From Meconema thalassinum (lineage: Eukaryota; Arthropoda; Insecta; Orthoptera; Tettigoniidae), in assembly GCA_946902985.2 (NCBI GenBank), contig OX336388.2, positions 1,391,360,223 through 1,391,424,222 of the forward strand: a stretch of 64,000 nt of DNA, written 5' to 3'. Below the pieces are notes generated by a model, which saw nothing but the letters and a program-made list of their open reading frames with translations, searched no databases and was not told the DNA's origin. Positions within the stretch are counted from its first letter, which is position 1. The number at the start of each line of letters is the position of its first letter. Shown in pieces: positions 33,069-45,206 of the stretch. A program made the translations under genes and the position numbers.

Positions 33069-35738
33069 ATGGTTTACTGCTGTGTTCCGTTTTGTACATC
33101 CCGGCAGTGAATGTGCAAATCTGTTTCATTTCACTCGTTTCCTATCAATCAGGAATTAAGAAATAAGTGGATTATAGCTGTTTCTCGACGAGGTGATAAG
33201 CCAGGTAGTGCGTGGACTCCTTCTAAAAGGTCGGCAGTTTGTAGTAGGCATTTCAGGGAAGACAATTACAGTGTGAGCACAACTAGAAGATTTATTCTGT
33301 CTAAATCCGTACCTTCAGTATTTACAGACTTCCCTCAGCACAAACAAGTGACAACTGCAGCTAAGAAACCGCCAAAACGACGACAGAGTCAAACTGACGA
33401 CACTCTTTCATCCAAAAGAAAATGTGACTCTCCAGGAACTGTGAGTAATTGTGTCCCTATTTGTGAAGACGAGATAAATTGTAGAAGTATAGGGACGCAG
33501 TTTTCACCCATTTCAAGGCCAGTTGTTAGGAAGTCTCTTCGAAAGAAACTGCGGAGTGCTACGAAAAAACTGCTAAGCGAGATGCTGCAATTCACAAGCT
33601 ACGAAGAAAACTTCATGATCTTCAGGCCGAATTGAAGAAATTCAAAACTAAGAAATATGACATGAACAAGCAGCTGTCTGCAATTCAAAATGAAGTCCAA
33701 CAAGGTAGCCTCAAAGCCATTTTTTTTTGCTCGAACAGCTGCAAGCATTTGGAAAGAAGAAATATAAGTACCAAGAAACTACAATTAAAATTTGTGTTCT
33801 TCTATCTACTAGGTCACCGACAGGCTATCGATTGCTTCGTGAACTAAGTAACTATCTTGCACCTACCACATCCCAAAACTTAGAAGACATGCGTAGGGTA
33901 CTCGAAAGGAGAGACTGGCATCACCTCATTGATCAGAGCAAGATTGATGGCAGAGGAAAAGTCACTGGAACACGAGAATGCAAATGTGGGCTCCCTTATC
34001 ATTGACGAAATGGCTATAAAGCCTAGGCTTGTGTACGATAGGAATTTAGACATGTTTCTGGGCATGACTGACGCAGACTTAGACACTCTTGGTATTGAAG
34101 ACAAACTAGCCAACAAGTTAATTTGCATTCTTTTCAAAGGATATCTTCTTCTTACAGAATTCGTGTCATTTTATTTTACTTGTTCTATTTCTGGAGCGCA
34201 CTTGGCAAAATTGGTATTAGGGGTCGTATAACGCATGAAATTAAACATCCTCTTGATGAAAATCGACCGCTCTTTATAAGTTTTGATCCCAGTCACATTA
34301 TCAAGAATGTACGATCGCAGTACTTATCTAGGGAGTTCTTTGTAAATGGCAACAATGTGACAAGTGATCATTTGTAGATCCTTTATAATCTTCAGAAAAC
34401 TCTGGTGATAAAACCTGTCAGGAAACTCTCAAGGAAGGTGGTTTATCCTAGTAATTTGGAAAAGATGAATGTTTCCAGGGCCAAAGTTGTGTTTTCACCT
34501 GAAGTTGTCGCAGGCTTAAAAAGTATGGAAGTCGTATGCTCAGAGAAAATTAATGACAAAGGCAGTTTACTTGAGACTATTAATTTTATGGAACATTTTC
34601 AGAAATGGTTTGACATCCATGATGTCTGTAACACATCCCATGGCACGCACTCCAGAAATGACAACAAGATGATTTTTTGTGAGATGGACGATGAAAGACT
34701 GCACTTGTTAACGGACGTATTTCTGCCATACATTGAGGACATACAGCAACATCCCGAAAAGTTCAGGAAATTTACCAAAGAGACTTACCACGCTCTGGAG
34801 TTGACAACTCTCTCTTCAGTGGCATGCATACGCTATTTAATAAGCATCAATTTCCACTATGTCCTAACGAGGAATTTATCGAGTGACGATGTCGAGCTCT
34901 TCTTCAGTCACCTCAGACGAAATGGGGGGGGGGGGTCAATGATATGATGGATGTGAGATCTTGTATCCATGCTATTGAATCTACCCTTCACACTGGAATT
35001 ATCGCAGTTTCGAGCCATGGAAACGTCGAACTAAGGAATGAAGACTTAGAATCCAGCATAAGGTCCAGGTTTTTTTTTCTAGGAACCAAATTCAAGAGCC
35101 AGGTGAAGAAGGACATGCCACGGATTCTGCCCTCGTACCGGAGCTTCCCGAACACGTCCTTGCTATAGTTGGAAACCCCGTTGAAGGTATATTTTTAACC
35201 TGCACATTTATGTTCATTGCATTATGTTTTTATCTAAACACGATTACGGTATTTAACAATTTGGTTTTATTTTTAGGAACTCCAGCTACTGCATCCACAT
35301 AGCAGTAGCAATGGTGGCAGGCTACCTAGTGCGCGTAGCAGAAGAAAATACCAGCTGTGAAGGTTGTTTGCAACATATTTCTGTCCCTGCGAGTGAAAGC
35401 CCGGTCCTCAGCCTCATACGATTTCAAGATCGTGGAGGACTGAGGTACCCTAAAACATCATTTGTGGTGTTACTAGAGCAAATTATGCAATGCGTATCAC
35501 GTGCTGTCCAGTATCTGCCACGAGAGAACTTACTGACAAACTGCACACTTTTATTAAAAGACAAGTTCTGTCAGACAATTAAGTGTGACCAATGCAACGA
35601 TTCTGAACTTCCGATTCTCCTTTTGAAGAAGTTCCTGAATCCGCTCCTGGACAACCTAGCCTTCAATCGCACGAGCAGGAATGAACGATTTTTACAGCTT
35701 CACAATAAGCCTCTGAGCAGGAAAGTACTGAAACTCTA
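33069..35738 (+). pseudogene. THAP-domain P-type transposase, copy 1, inactive
   Basis: The start MVYCCVPFCTS is the first Cys pair of a THAP zinc finger, followed after a TGA (33108-33110) by VSFHSFP, W, and VCSRHFREDNY. Then come a coiled coil and the P-type catalytic domain: VGSLIIDEMAIKPRLVYDRN, LFISFDPSHIIKNVRSQ, and SSDDVELFFSHLRRNG. The stretch holding the second catalytic Asp (SDN in copy 2) is missing near 34230, where about 30 codons are deleted. Other damage: frameshifts near 33590, 33720 and 33925, TAG at 34375-34377, and a frameshift at a 13-G run near 34926. A 90-bp intron (35187-35276, GT...TTTTTAG) precedes the last exon, which encodes VAGYLVRVAEENTSCEGC and ends LSRKVLKL. Confidence 0.8.
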
Positions 35739-35918
35739 AGACAAGACTGCTTGTTTATGATACTCCGGTGAGTTATAGATATGAATGATAAACCACACTT
35801 TTGTAAATGTGCATGAAATAGCCCGGGTATTCTCTCATCTCAATACTAAATTCATATAGTGCGCTCATATTGAGGGTGTTACAATGCGATCCTAGTGGCT
35901 GATTGCTGAACTCAGTTG

Positions 35919-36057
35919 CCCCCCAGTCGCGGTGCGGCATCTCCCGGCCTTGTATTATAACGTAGGCAACGATCATAATTCGCGTTTCACTCTCATTGCG
36001 TTTTAATTTGAGGTGAGGAATCAGCTGTTCGTTAACGCCACGGGGTGCCATTATTAA
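35919..36057 (+). repeat. 139-bp block shared with 45707-45845
   Basis: Same orientation as 45707-45845 and differing at one position seen (GGGGTGCC against GGAGTGCC). Here it is the right end of P-like copy 1. Confidence 0.85.
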
Positions 36058-36159
36058 CCGGCCTAGACAATGAGACCTTTTACATGAAATCTTGTTAGTT
36101 ACTCGACTGCTCACACAGCGCTGTTCACCAAGCACTGCAAGACGAAGACTTAGCTCTGC

Positions 36160-36618
36160 TTAGTGTAAAACAAAGTCCCCGGTTCTTGGATATCACGGGT
36201 AATCTCGAGAACCACTAGATGGATTTTGATGCGGCTTTCACCATTCTGTACAGGTAATATCGAGGAAGATTTGTGTAGAAAATAATTTATTTATGATCAA
36301 AGGGAGCCAAGCAGTAACGATTTCAGATTTCATTGAATAGGTCGAAACAAGAACCTGGCGTCCGTGCACTTTTTAAGCTTACGCTGGGCAAACCGTTAAA
36401 AATATCAATATACTATTAGCGTAAGAATTGTTCAGCATGAAAAATTCTGCAAAAAAGTCCGCGAGAGCATATCTCTATCTTCGATACATCGCCCACTATA
36501 AGTGTTTTTAGTTTGGACGGCGGTGTCTCATGCCCCTCGCCATTCTTAAATTACGTCTGACAGGAATGCCTTGCACATTCATAACTGTTCACGGGCGAAG
36601 CCGGGGCGGGTTGCTAGT
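36160..36618 (+). mobile_element. Non-autonomous Helentron/Helitron-like element
   Basis: It opens with a GGATATCACGGGTAATCTCG and AACCACTAGATGGATTTTGA region of the kind seen near Helentron termini of insects, and ends GGCGAAGCCGGGGCGGGTTG followed by CTAGT (36614-36618), the expected Helitron 3' end. No Rep/helicase is encoded. It lies between the two P-like elements and may truncate the 3' end of copy 2. Confidence 0.5.
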
Positions 36619-36765
36619 GACACTATATATTATCATTATAATTCCCGCAATATCAAAATGCAAATTATAACACAAAATAAAATAGCGTGCTAATAAATCG
36701 AAGAAAAATTAGACATACCTTGCACCTCGTTACAGTTGAATTCGATGAGAATCACTCAGTTTTCA

Positions 36766-39412
36766 TTAAAGTTTATGCATTTTCCTGCTGAGCGGTTTGT
36801 ATAGGAGGCGTTTGGAAGCAACCAGTCTTTCAGTTTCAGTTTGCGCGATATTATCCAAAATTGGCGATACAAATTTCTCTCCAATAATGATGGCAAGTCC
36901 GTTTGGACCGGTCTCGTCGCAAATTGGACACTGTAGAAGTGGACTCTTAGACAAAACAGGTACTAGTTCCGAACATATAACATCTAGTACATTTCTCCCA
37001 GGAACACATGGCGCAGCTTTTTCAACGAAGAGCTGAATTACAGATAGTATTGACACAAAAGCAGGTTTAGGGTAACGCAGATGTCCTAAATCTTGTGTTT
37101 TGATAAGGCTCATGAGTGGAGAGGAGTTAGAGTTAGAGATCTGCGAAATGCAGTCCAAACATTCCGTACATGAAATTCTTTCTTCCACTGCGCGTACAAT
37201 GTAGCCACCGACGTTAGCCAGACTTGCCGTTTTCATTGTCGGAAAAGGTATTGCTGAAAATGAAATTTAACTGAGTTAGTATGATTTAGGTGAATTACAC
37301 AACTTACTAGTAATTATTGTTATGTGCAGAACTCAAATCATTAGTCCACTTTATAAAAGATAATGTAACATACCAGGCTCCATTAACAGATCTTGTAGAA
37401 TATTCAGAATACTTTGAGGAATGACAGGTCTATTCCCTGAAGCTGGTGCATTTCCAAGAATCATGTTCTGAACTGGGTTATCTGTGATGCTAGATGCAGA
37501 GTCCTCTACATTGTTGGAAGTTGATGTACTCAGAATTCCAGTTTTCAAAATCTTCTGCAAACTGAAACTCACTGATCTTGAGTCCAGCATGTCATTTGAC
37601 CCAGACATACGGCGCAATGTACTGAAGAGTGATTCAACAGTATCGCTAGAGAATGTTCGAGTCAGAACATAATGATACCCATTTTTTAGAAGATACCTTA
37701 TGCACTGCACAGTTGATTCCGTGGTTAATTTTATAGCTTCGTAAGTCTCAGAAGTCAGGAAGTCCTTTCTAGCAGCGTTACTAGCAGCTTTCAAAGTTTC
37801 AAGGTAAGAAACAAAATATTCCTCTAGCCAGTTAAGGCGACTGTCGTTTAATGAGAAAAAATGCCCTTTATCTGGATTTCTAGACTGAATATGATGATAT
37901 GTGTTGCTTACGTCATGCATAGCGAACCATTTATTAACGTTTTTCATAAAGTATGGTTGCTTCTGCGTCCATGAATTTGTACGCTTCCGGGTGCATGCCT
38001 ACATTTTATTTCAGTGTACTAATGGCACCAATAACTTCTGATGAGAACACTTCCTTGGCACGCCGAACATTCATTTTTTCAAAGTTAGTGGGTTCAATGA
38101 GTTTTTTAGTGAGGTGTCTCACAGGTTTGACGATCTCATCCTTTTGCATTTTGTATAGTAAAGACAAGTATTTCCCTGAAATTATTCCAGTACCATCAGT
38201 CATCTCTCGTTCCAGAAACTGCGTTCTAATGTTTTTTAGAATGTGACACTGATCAAAATTAAGGAATAACTTCCTAGACTCGTCGTATGGGTGATTAACC
38301 ATTGGTTGCAAATTCCCTCCCCCTAAATGCCTCATCATTGTGGTGTTAGTTTTGTGATTATCAGAGACAATTCTTATAATTATGAAACCGCATTGTTCAA
38401 CCTCGAGAATAACGTCCAGCACGAGTTTATGTAAGTCCCGTCCTGACAGCTGCTTCGTGAAAAAGAAGGCACACGGTATCTGATAATATGTCGAAAGGCC
38501 TCTTAGCACAAAACACAACACTCGATTGGCTGCTACTTGTTCCCGGCTGTAATTTTCATCCTCTCTTTCCTTTTGATGAGACGGTGCTGTAATTGTGTCC
38601 TTGTACCCGAAGAAGCAGTCGAGTTTCCTATCATAAATAATCTTAGGATTTATTGCAGCCTCATCTACAACCAGGGATGAGAAACGTTCAGGAGTATTCA
38701 GTTTGTTTGCCTCTAATATAAGCCTGTCTTTAATCAATGTAGTAACACCTGTCGCACAATCACTAGAACCGGAATATCTACATAGAGTCCTCTTTGAGGG
38801 TAATTTCAGAAAGCCCCTTTTCCTTATATGGGAATAACCCTTCGGTGAGATATATTGAAAAATAATACACTCCCTAATTGTATCTAAACTCCAACTCGGT
38901 CTGCGTTTACTGTACAAAAGTAGCTGCTCTAAAATGAACTTCGCTCGAATTTCTCCTTCAGTCGCATCTTGCTTCAAGTGCTCAATTTCTTTGTGAAATA
39001 AATCATCTTTGAATTGGTTAAGTGTAACTTTTGTTTCCATTAATTCCTCCTATTTTTTCTGCAGAGAATTGTTCAGCCGTGTTACTTTCACTCGCAACCG
39101 ATTAATCGTTTTCATCATTTCCTTGATCTCGTAGGCATCAGTCTGCGTGCTCGAGTGTCCTATATTCACAGACTGAGTGTAAGGCAAGGGCGAACTGGGA
39201 ATTTCCACAGCTGGAGTTTCCTCATCATGTACAATACTCTTCAGTTTTTTTGGGTGAGGGTAATTTGAACTTGACAATGCTCCTTCGGGGTCTCTTTATA
39301 ACAGGTAACTTATAGACTGGATAATTAGCAAACACCGACGGCACAGCAGTTTTCTTTAGCCTTCTGGACTTGCCTACATGTGAATAATCATCTTCCTTAA
39401 AATGAAGACTAC
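36766..39412 (-). pseudogene. P-type transposase, copy 2, catalytic part
   Basis: After SLHFKEDDYS the frame runs through a basic linker to a frameshift near 39280, a coiled coil (EIKEMMKTINRLRVKVTRL), a TAG at 39050-39052 and a 344-codon block to 38006. Catalytic motifs are present: SSLVVDEAAINPKIIYDR, IVSDNHKTN, LNFDQCHILKNIR and SSDTVESLFSTLRRMSG. A TAA (about 38006) and a frameshift near 37950 precede the next block (37374-37947). A 120-bp intron (37254-37373, GTATGT...TTTTCAG) sits at the same place as in copy 1. The last exon has GGYIVRAVEERISCTECL and ends LSRKMHKL. Fewer lesions than copy 1. The two proteins are clearly different subfamilies. Confidence 0.8.
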
Positions 39413-39595
39413 TGTTAGGTTCACTTCTTAATAAATCACATAGACTCCTCTTGAATGCATATTTTATTATTTGTTGTGGAAAGATTCACAATTCACACGA
39501 CACACACCATATTGTTTTTTGACACTGAACTTCACTGATATCAAAGACTGTCAAAGATACTGCACTACACTCTTGTGCTTACTGCCAACACAACA
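39413..39595 (-). repeat. 3' LTR of BEL/Pao copy 1
   Basis: 183 bp, plus-strand ends TGTTAGG...CACAACA, identical to 45024-45206. Confidence 0.93.
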
Positions 39596-39691
39596 TTCTC
39601 CCACCTTGAGTTGTGGAAACAACTCAACAAAACAATAAAATAACATAACACATATATTTTCACAAAATAAATGAACACAGAAATAAATAAG

Positions 39692-42510
39692 TCACTCAAA
39701 ATATCTCTTTGGTTTAACCACCACTCTCCCACTACTGGTTTTGATGAGATCAGAAGTATTAGTAGATGGTTTAACCGTTTTTGGATTTTTCTCCTTCTCA
39801 TTTTCATTCCTCTCAACTTGCAGTCTTAAAGCATGATCTTCTCCAGATGTCACTTCAAGTGGATACACCCTCTGTACTGGCCTGAGTAGCTCTCCTTTTG
39901 TAGTCACCAAGCGAACAACTCCCACGACACCACCTTTGCCAGGGATGACCTCCGTCACTCTTGCCAGCGGCCAGTCAGGTCTCTTCGTGTTGTCACTGGC
40001 TACCAGTACTACTTCACCTACACAGGGTTTGTGATGACTTTTCCTAATGTGGTTCTTCTGTATTAGCTGTCCAAGATATTCATTCCTGAATCTTACCCTT
40101 AATGTTTCCTTTACTTTCTGTCTGTACCTGAATCTTCTGTCAAGTTTTATGTCCTCTATCATGTCGATATCGGGCATTCCAATCTCCTTGACTTCCTGTA
40201 GGAACATTGCAGGGGTGATAGCCATCAAGTCTTCTCCATCATTGGACAGGTAAGTAAGTGGTCGTGAATTCATGACAGCTTCAATGTCACACAGAACAGT
40301 CATCATTTCTTGGTACGACAGACATGTCTTTCCCAGAACTTTCCTGAGCATTTGTTTGAGGACACCAATCAGCCTCTCCCACCATCCTCCCCACCATGCT
40401 GCAGTGGGAGGATTGAATTTCCATTTTATTTGGTGTACAGAACTATATTCAGCAATTTTATCCCACTGAATTGTCTCCAACATATTGCAGGTGCCTTGAA
40501 AGTTTGTCCCATTGTCACTATAGACAATCATTGGCCTTCCACGTCTGGACACGAAGCGCCGAAAAGCTTCGAGGAATGTTGCAGTAGCCAAAGATGTTAC
40601 TAGCTCCAGGTGTACTGCACGAAAAACCGCACACGTGAACAGACAGACCCAGGCTTTCTCTCCACCTTTCAAAATCAGAGGCCCGGCAAAGTCGACCCCT
40701 GTTATTTCAAAAATTGAGGCTTCTCTTACTCTGTCTATGGGGAGATGAGTTTGTTCTGTTTCAAGATGTTTTCCATGGTACCTTCTGCAGACAACACACG
40801 TCTTAATTGCACCCTTCACCGTTCTCCTTCCTCCAAGGATCCAATATTTCTGTCTGAGCCCGCTGAGCAGAATCTGGGTTCCAGCATGACATAAGTCTTT
40901 GTGCTTCTCCCTAATGAGAGCGTGAACTGTTGTATGCTTCGCAGGAAGGATAGCAGGACAACGGAAAGCATAATCATCTTTGCGCGATATAATTTTTGTT
41001 TTCAGTCTCATCACTCCCTCATCATCCATGAAAACACATAGTGAGTTGAATCTTTCATCCTTATCACCAACAAAACACTCCTTTTGTATGAACTTCATCA
41101 CGACTTTTTCTGCTTCTGTGGTTTCTTCAATGGATAGTTCGGTAGTTCTTCTATTATTTTTCTGTCGACAATTATACAGAAACCTCAAGATCCATCCTAT
41201 CATACGAACTGTTCTACGGAAACTTGAGAAATAGTCAAGGTGCCATTCTTGGGTATTGGACTTGTCTTCTAACACCGTCATAGTGTTGACTTTCTTTTTT
41301 CTTTCTTGGAAGACTTCATCATCGTTTGTTGAAATTTCGGGGCTAGGCCATTGTGTAGTGGATTGTTTTAGCCATTTTGGCCCTTCCCACCATCTCTGTT
41401 GAAGTAACTGTATTGTGCTACATCCCCTTGATGCCAGGTCAGCCGGATTCATGGTTCCTGGAACATGACGCCACTGTTCTATTCTGGACAGTCTTCGAAT
41501 TTCTTGCACTCTGTTCCAAACGAAGGTCCCCCAAGGTTCGTCTAACTTGATCCAGGACAACACAGTCGATGAGTCAGTCCAATAATAAGTAACGATTTCT
41601 TTTGCAGTTAATGTTGGCAGTACTGACGTCACTAGTCGAACCCCTATTGTAGCTGCTAATAATTCCAGGCGTGGTATGGTGATACTCTTCTTGGGTGCCA
41701 CTCTTGTCTTGGCTTGTACAAATCGTAGCTCTATATTGTCAACCCTTTGTATTCGCAAGAATATAACTGCAGCATACGCAGTTTGACTGGCGTCGCAGAA
41801 CACGTGAAGAGATATATCTTCAACCGACTGGACACTACCGATCAAACATCTAGGAATCTTAATCTCAGACAGCTGAGGTAGTTCTGCCAACCACTTCATG
41901 AATCTTCTCTTTGTTGTTTCGTCTACTCTGGTGTCCCAACCCAAGTCAGTGGCCCATAGTTCTTGCAAGATTAATTTTGGACAGAGAAATACCGGACATG
42001 AGAAGCCAATAGGGTCAAACACCTTATGTGCAGCACCTAGTATAGCTCTTTTAGTGATTACATCATATTTGAAATCGTTAACATGAGTTAGATTCAGTTC
42101 AATGGTATCTTCTCCTTTATTCCAAATGAGCCCTAGCACATGAGTAAGATTTTCAGCTGTACCATCCTGAGAATACTCCCACCCTCGGAGATTGAAAGAT
42201 GCCTTATCCATTATTATGCTTGCCTCTCGCATGAATGAATGAAGGTCATTTCTGTTGTTAACACTAATAGCACAGTTATCCACATAAAAACATTCTTCCA
42301 ATCTTTCTATTGTTGAAGTTGAGTAGGAACTATTATCGACTGTTTGTCTCTTCAACTCGTTCAAGTGGAGTTTGATGGTTGCCGACAATAGGAACGGAGA
42401 ACATGCAAGTCCAAAGACAACTCTATTGTGACGGAACACTTCTACCTTCCCTGTACTTTCCTCCTCCCACCAAAGGAATCTCAGAAAATCACTGTCTCTA
42501 GGATTGACAC
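39692..42510 (-). pseudogene. BEL/Pao RT-RNase H-integrase, long ORF
   Basis: It opens in frame with AFLQISVNPRDSDFLRFLWW before the first ATG of a 915-codon ORF (42439). RT box FYVDNCAISV (YVDN, usual in one BEL branch), RNase H lead CDASQTAYAAVIF, YYWTDSSTVLSWI, HHCC zinc HALIREKHKDLCHAG...CVVCRR, integrase DDE as ITGVDFAGP, VIYSDNGTNFQG and AWWGGWWERLIG, then a DUF5641-like C-terminus (GEVVLVASDN, RPVQRVYPLEV). The ORF itself is intact. It is separated from the upstream frame by the deletion near 42528. Confidence 0.88.
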
Positions 42511-43842
42511 TTATTTGAAGAAATGCTTCACACCGATCTCATTTTCTCTGAACTTCAGTAGCGAACTAGGGATCAACTCTATGAAGTTAGGCCCTTTTTC
42601 AATACATTCGTTCAGAGATGAAGCGTTTCTCTGCTTCGCCGAGGCATCAAAAACAGGCCTGATCTTGGTGGTGCTGTTTTCTTTGAAGACAGGTCGGTGA
42701 GGTAGATAATGTCCACTATTCTTCAGTTCTTCTTCAGGTACCCTCTCGATGATTCCTTGCTCCAACCAACTTCGTAAGACATTATCGTATTCCTGATAAT
42801 GTTGTTCAGCTTGTAGTTTCTTTGTAGTGATTTCTAATCTGTGCTGAGCAATTTCTCTGTTGTCAGGGAGAGGTGGATGTTGTTCACTCCAAGGCAGACA
42901 CACTTCATATCTGTTATCTTCATTCAGCCGTGCAGTCTCAAGGAAGTTATTTCTAACACGCTCATTCCTCTCGACGATAGATTCTTTTACAACAGGGTCA
43001 GTAATTCCAAGAATTTCTAAGTCCCAGAGATCAGAAATTCTTGTATGTTGGGAAAACAATGATGACACTAATAATGATGCCGAATCCCTTTGGGTCTTGT
43101 TACCTATGACTTTTCCCATTAGTGTCCACCCTAGGGAAGTCTCCACCAAAACTAGGCCACATTTTAGTTGATGTTTCCTCCCAGTGAGCAGTTCACCCGC
43201 CTTATCGGCCCCAATCAGAATCTGCACAGGCCCTCGCTCTAGTACATCAGTTAAACATATTTTCAGATCCCTTATCTCCTCACTCCAAGAACCATTCTTA
43301 ATATATGGGACATCTTCACAAATAATATCTTGGCTTAAAACTTCCAGCTCCTTGGAATAGTTTCCCTCCAATCGCTTTAAACTTATTCTGTAACAGTCGT
43401 GTTTTGCTTCTCGAGAACGTACTCCACCAAACAAGGAATGTATTAACGTTTCCTTCCTGATTGACTGATACCCCATTTCTTCGGCTAGGTCACGTGCAAT
43501 GTAGGATTTAGTAGACCCAGTATCAATGACAGCTCGTACAGTTTTTTGTTTACCCTTTCCTTTAACGACAACTGCCAGGGTTTGCAAGTACACCTCATGA
43601 GAACAAGACACATTAGCTAAAGCCTTATCCACATTATTGCCATCCTGGTGAACCAAATTCCTGTCTCCCTCGTAATTCTGTTTGGACACACTTTCATTTT
43701 CTTTGTCACAGAGCTTATAACACATTAATACCACATGTTTACCACCACAAACAATGCACCTGACAATCGATTTACAAGCTCTACTTGCATGGCCCTTCTT
43801 TAAACAATTGAAGCAACAGTGTTTATCAGTTAAGATTTTCCT
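42511..43842 (-). pseudogene. BEL/Pao knuckle, protease and RT N-terminus
   Basis: Same frame as gag after the TAA. Zinc knuckle CCFNCLKKGHASRAC, a second CIVCGGKH motif, aspartic protease VRAVIDTGSTKSYI, then the RT lead-in RLEITTKKL, LEQGIIERV and TKIRPVFDASAKQ. The frame ends just after NEIGV. There the sequence jumps directly to the codons of AFLQISVNP in another frame. The missing piece (about five codons, not a multiple of three) is where the first RT catalytic Asp normally lies. Confidence 0.85.
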
Positions 43843-44964
43843 TTACTCCCCTACAGTCATTTTTTGAACTTTAATGCACTCTGGGCTCGAATGAGGTTCA
43901 AGACAAAAAACACACTCCTGTCTCTTAGAAACATCAGCAAATAAAGCAGAAGCAGTAGGTATATTTGGTTCAATGACATCCCTTGGTTGCTTGTCTCCCT
44001 TAATCTTAGATCCTTGGGATGTGCTAATACTAAACCCTTTCATAGCCAAAGAAATTCTTTCTTCACTTACTACTTCATTTTGAAGAAAAGCCATGAGCTG
44101 CTGCAAACGATCTTTGGATACGGAATCACACCTGAAGGAAGTATTCCTCTGCCATGCTCTTAATAGGTCTTCTGGCAAAGATGATTCAATTAGGGGATAC
44201 AGCATTGCAGTACATTTTTCTGTAGTAACGCCTAAACTTTCCAGCGATCTGAGATGTGACTCTAATTTATCATACAAGCTACTCAGTGTTGGCCTTTCTT
44301 TGGAATTGACTGCATTCGTCAATACTAGTTTGAGCAATTCACGAACATAAACTTCCACCTGCAAGTCCTCTCTACCAAATCGAGCTTGAAGACTCTCTAT
44401 AGCTTTGTCATAATTCTTGGCAGTGGGTGGAAAACTAGTAACTAATTCATATGCTCTGGAACCTTCTGTCATAGCCTGAATTAAATATTGGAATTTATCT
44501 TCCTTCCCAATGTCCTCATCCTCGTGAATTTTACGGAACTGGCTCCAAAAATATAACCAATCAATTATTTCACCAGAAAATTTCTTAAATTCTATTCTTG
44601 GAAGTCTATATTTCTTTTTATCACAAACATTGTCATTCACTACACTTTGTGGAGGGGTAATGGAAACAACGGGATTCATAAAACGTGTTGCTTTTGTTCT
44701 ACAGCTAAGGAATTTGTGTTTGTAATCATCAGCTGATTCACATTCCGTTTCTATTTCGTCATCCTCACACTCGTCGTCTATCATCTGTTGAAATATTAAT
44801 CCATCTAAATTAGAGATATCATCATACTTTTCTTGAAGGATTTCAAGTTGCACTTGCACTTTTTCCGTTTCAGTTTGATCATCTTCTAACAACGCCATTA
44901 GTTGATTGTGTGAGCGCGTAAATAACCGCCGCTTTACGGTTCTTTCTTTAGAGAGTCTTTCCAT
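43843..44964 (-). CDS. BEL/Pao gag N-terminal part, interrupted by TAA
   Basis: 373 residues starting MERLSKERTVKRRLF. An acidic coiled region (EEKVQ-like, DDECEDDE) is followed by LPRIEFKKFSGEIIDWLYFW, FQYLIQAMTEGSRAYELV and LQARFGR, the DUF1759 gag signature of Pao elements, and by CVFCLEPHSSPEC. The stop at 43843-43845 is in frame with the downstream knuckle region (CCFNCLKKGHASRAC), so gag would normally continue into the next ORF. The stop may be a mutation, or readthrough may occur. Confidence 0.85.
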   Translation of the reverse strand: MERLSKERTVKRRLFTRSHNQLMALLEDDQTETEKVQVQLEILQEKYDDISNLDGLIFQQMIDDECEDDEIETECESADDYKHKFLSCRTKATRFMNPVVSITPPQSVVNDNVCDKKKYRLPRIEFKKFSGEIIDWLYFWSQFRKIHEDEDIGKEDKFQYLIQAMTEGSRAYELVTSFPPTAKNYDKAIESLQARFGREDLQVEVYVRELLKLVLTNAVNSKERPTLSSLYDKLESHLRSLESLGVTTEKCTAMLYPLIESSLPEDLLRAWQRNTSFRCDSVSKDRLQQLMAFLQNEVVSEERISLAMKGFSISTSQGSKIKGDKQPRDVIEPNIPTASALFADVSKRQECVFCLEPHSSPECIKVQKMTVGE

Positions 44965-45023
44965 CTTCTTTATTCACGGGAGCCTTTTACTATGAATGAA
45001 TCGTGTCACTGGTCGCCATAAAA

Positions 45024-45206
45024 TGTTAGGTTCACTTCTTAATAAATCACATAGACTCCTCTTGAATGCATATTTTATTATTTGTTGTGGAAAGATTCAC
45101 AATTCACACGACACACACCATATTGTTTTTTGACACTGAACTTCACTGATATCAAAGACTGTCAAAGATACTGCACTACACTCTTGTGCTTACTGCCAAC
45201 ACAACA
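45024..45206 (-). repeat. 5' LTR of BEL/Pao copy 1
   Basis: 183 bp, identical to 39413-39595. The primer-binding region lies just inside, at 45004-45020. Confidence 0.93.

Larger units (their letters stand above)
32843..36057 (+). mobile_element. P-element-like transposon, copy 1
   Basis: Imperfect inverted repeats flank a THAP/P transposase gene: 32843-33000 on the left and about 35870-36057 on the right share ATCGTTGCCTACG, ACAAGGCCGGGA and CTAGGATCGC(T/A)TTGTA in mirrored order. The outermost left end is less clear than the right. Confidence 0.65.
39413..45206 (-). mobile_element. BEL/Pao retrotransposon, copy 1, recent insertion
   Basis: The two 183-bp LTRs (39413-39595 and 45024-45206) are identical by my reading, and ACTAC duplicates the target on both sides (39408-39412, 45207-45211). 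On the minus strand the 5' LTR ends GAACCTAACA and is followed by TTTTATGGCGACCAGTGAC, a BEL-type primer site. Order: gag (DUF1759), zinc knuckles, aspartic protease, RT, RNase H, integrase, DUF5641-like tail. It carries one in-frame stop in gag and a small frameshifting deletion in RT. Its insertion splits the THAP finger of the P-like transposase. Confidence 0.93.
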
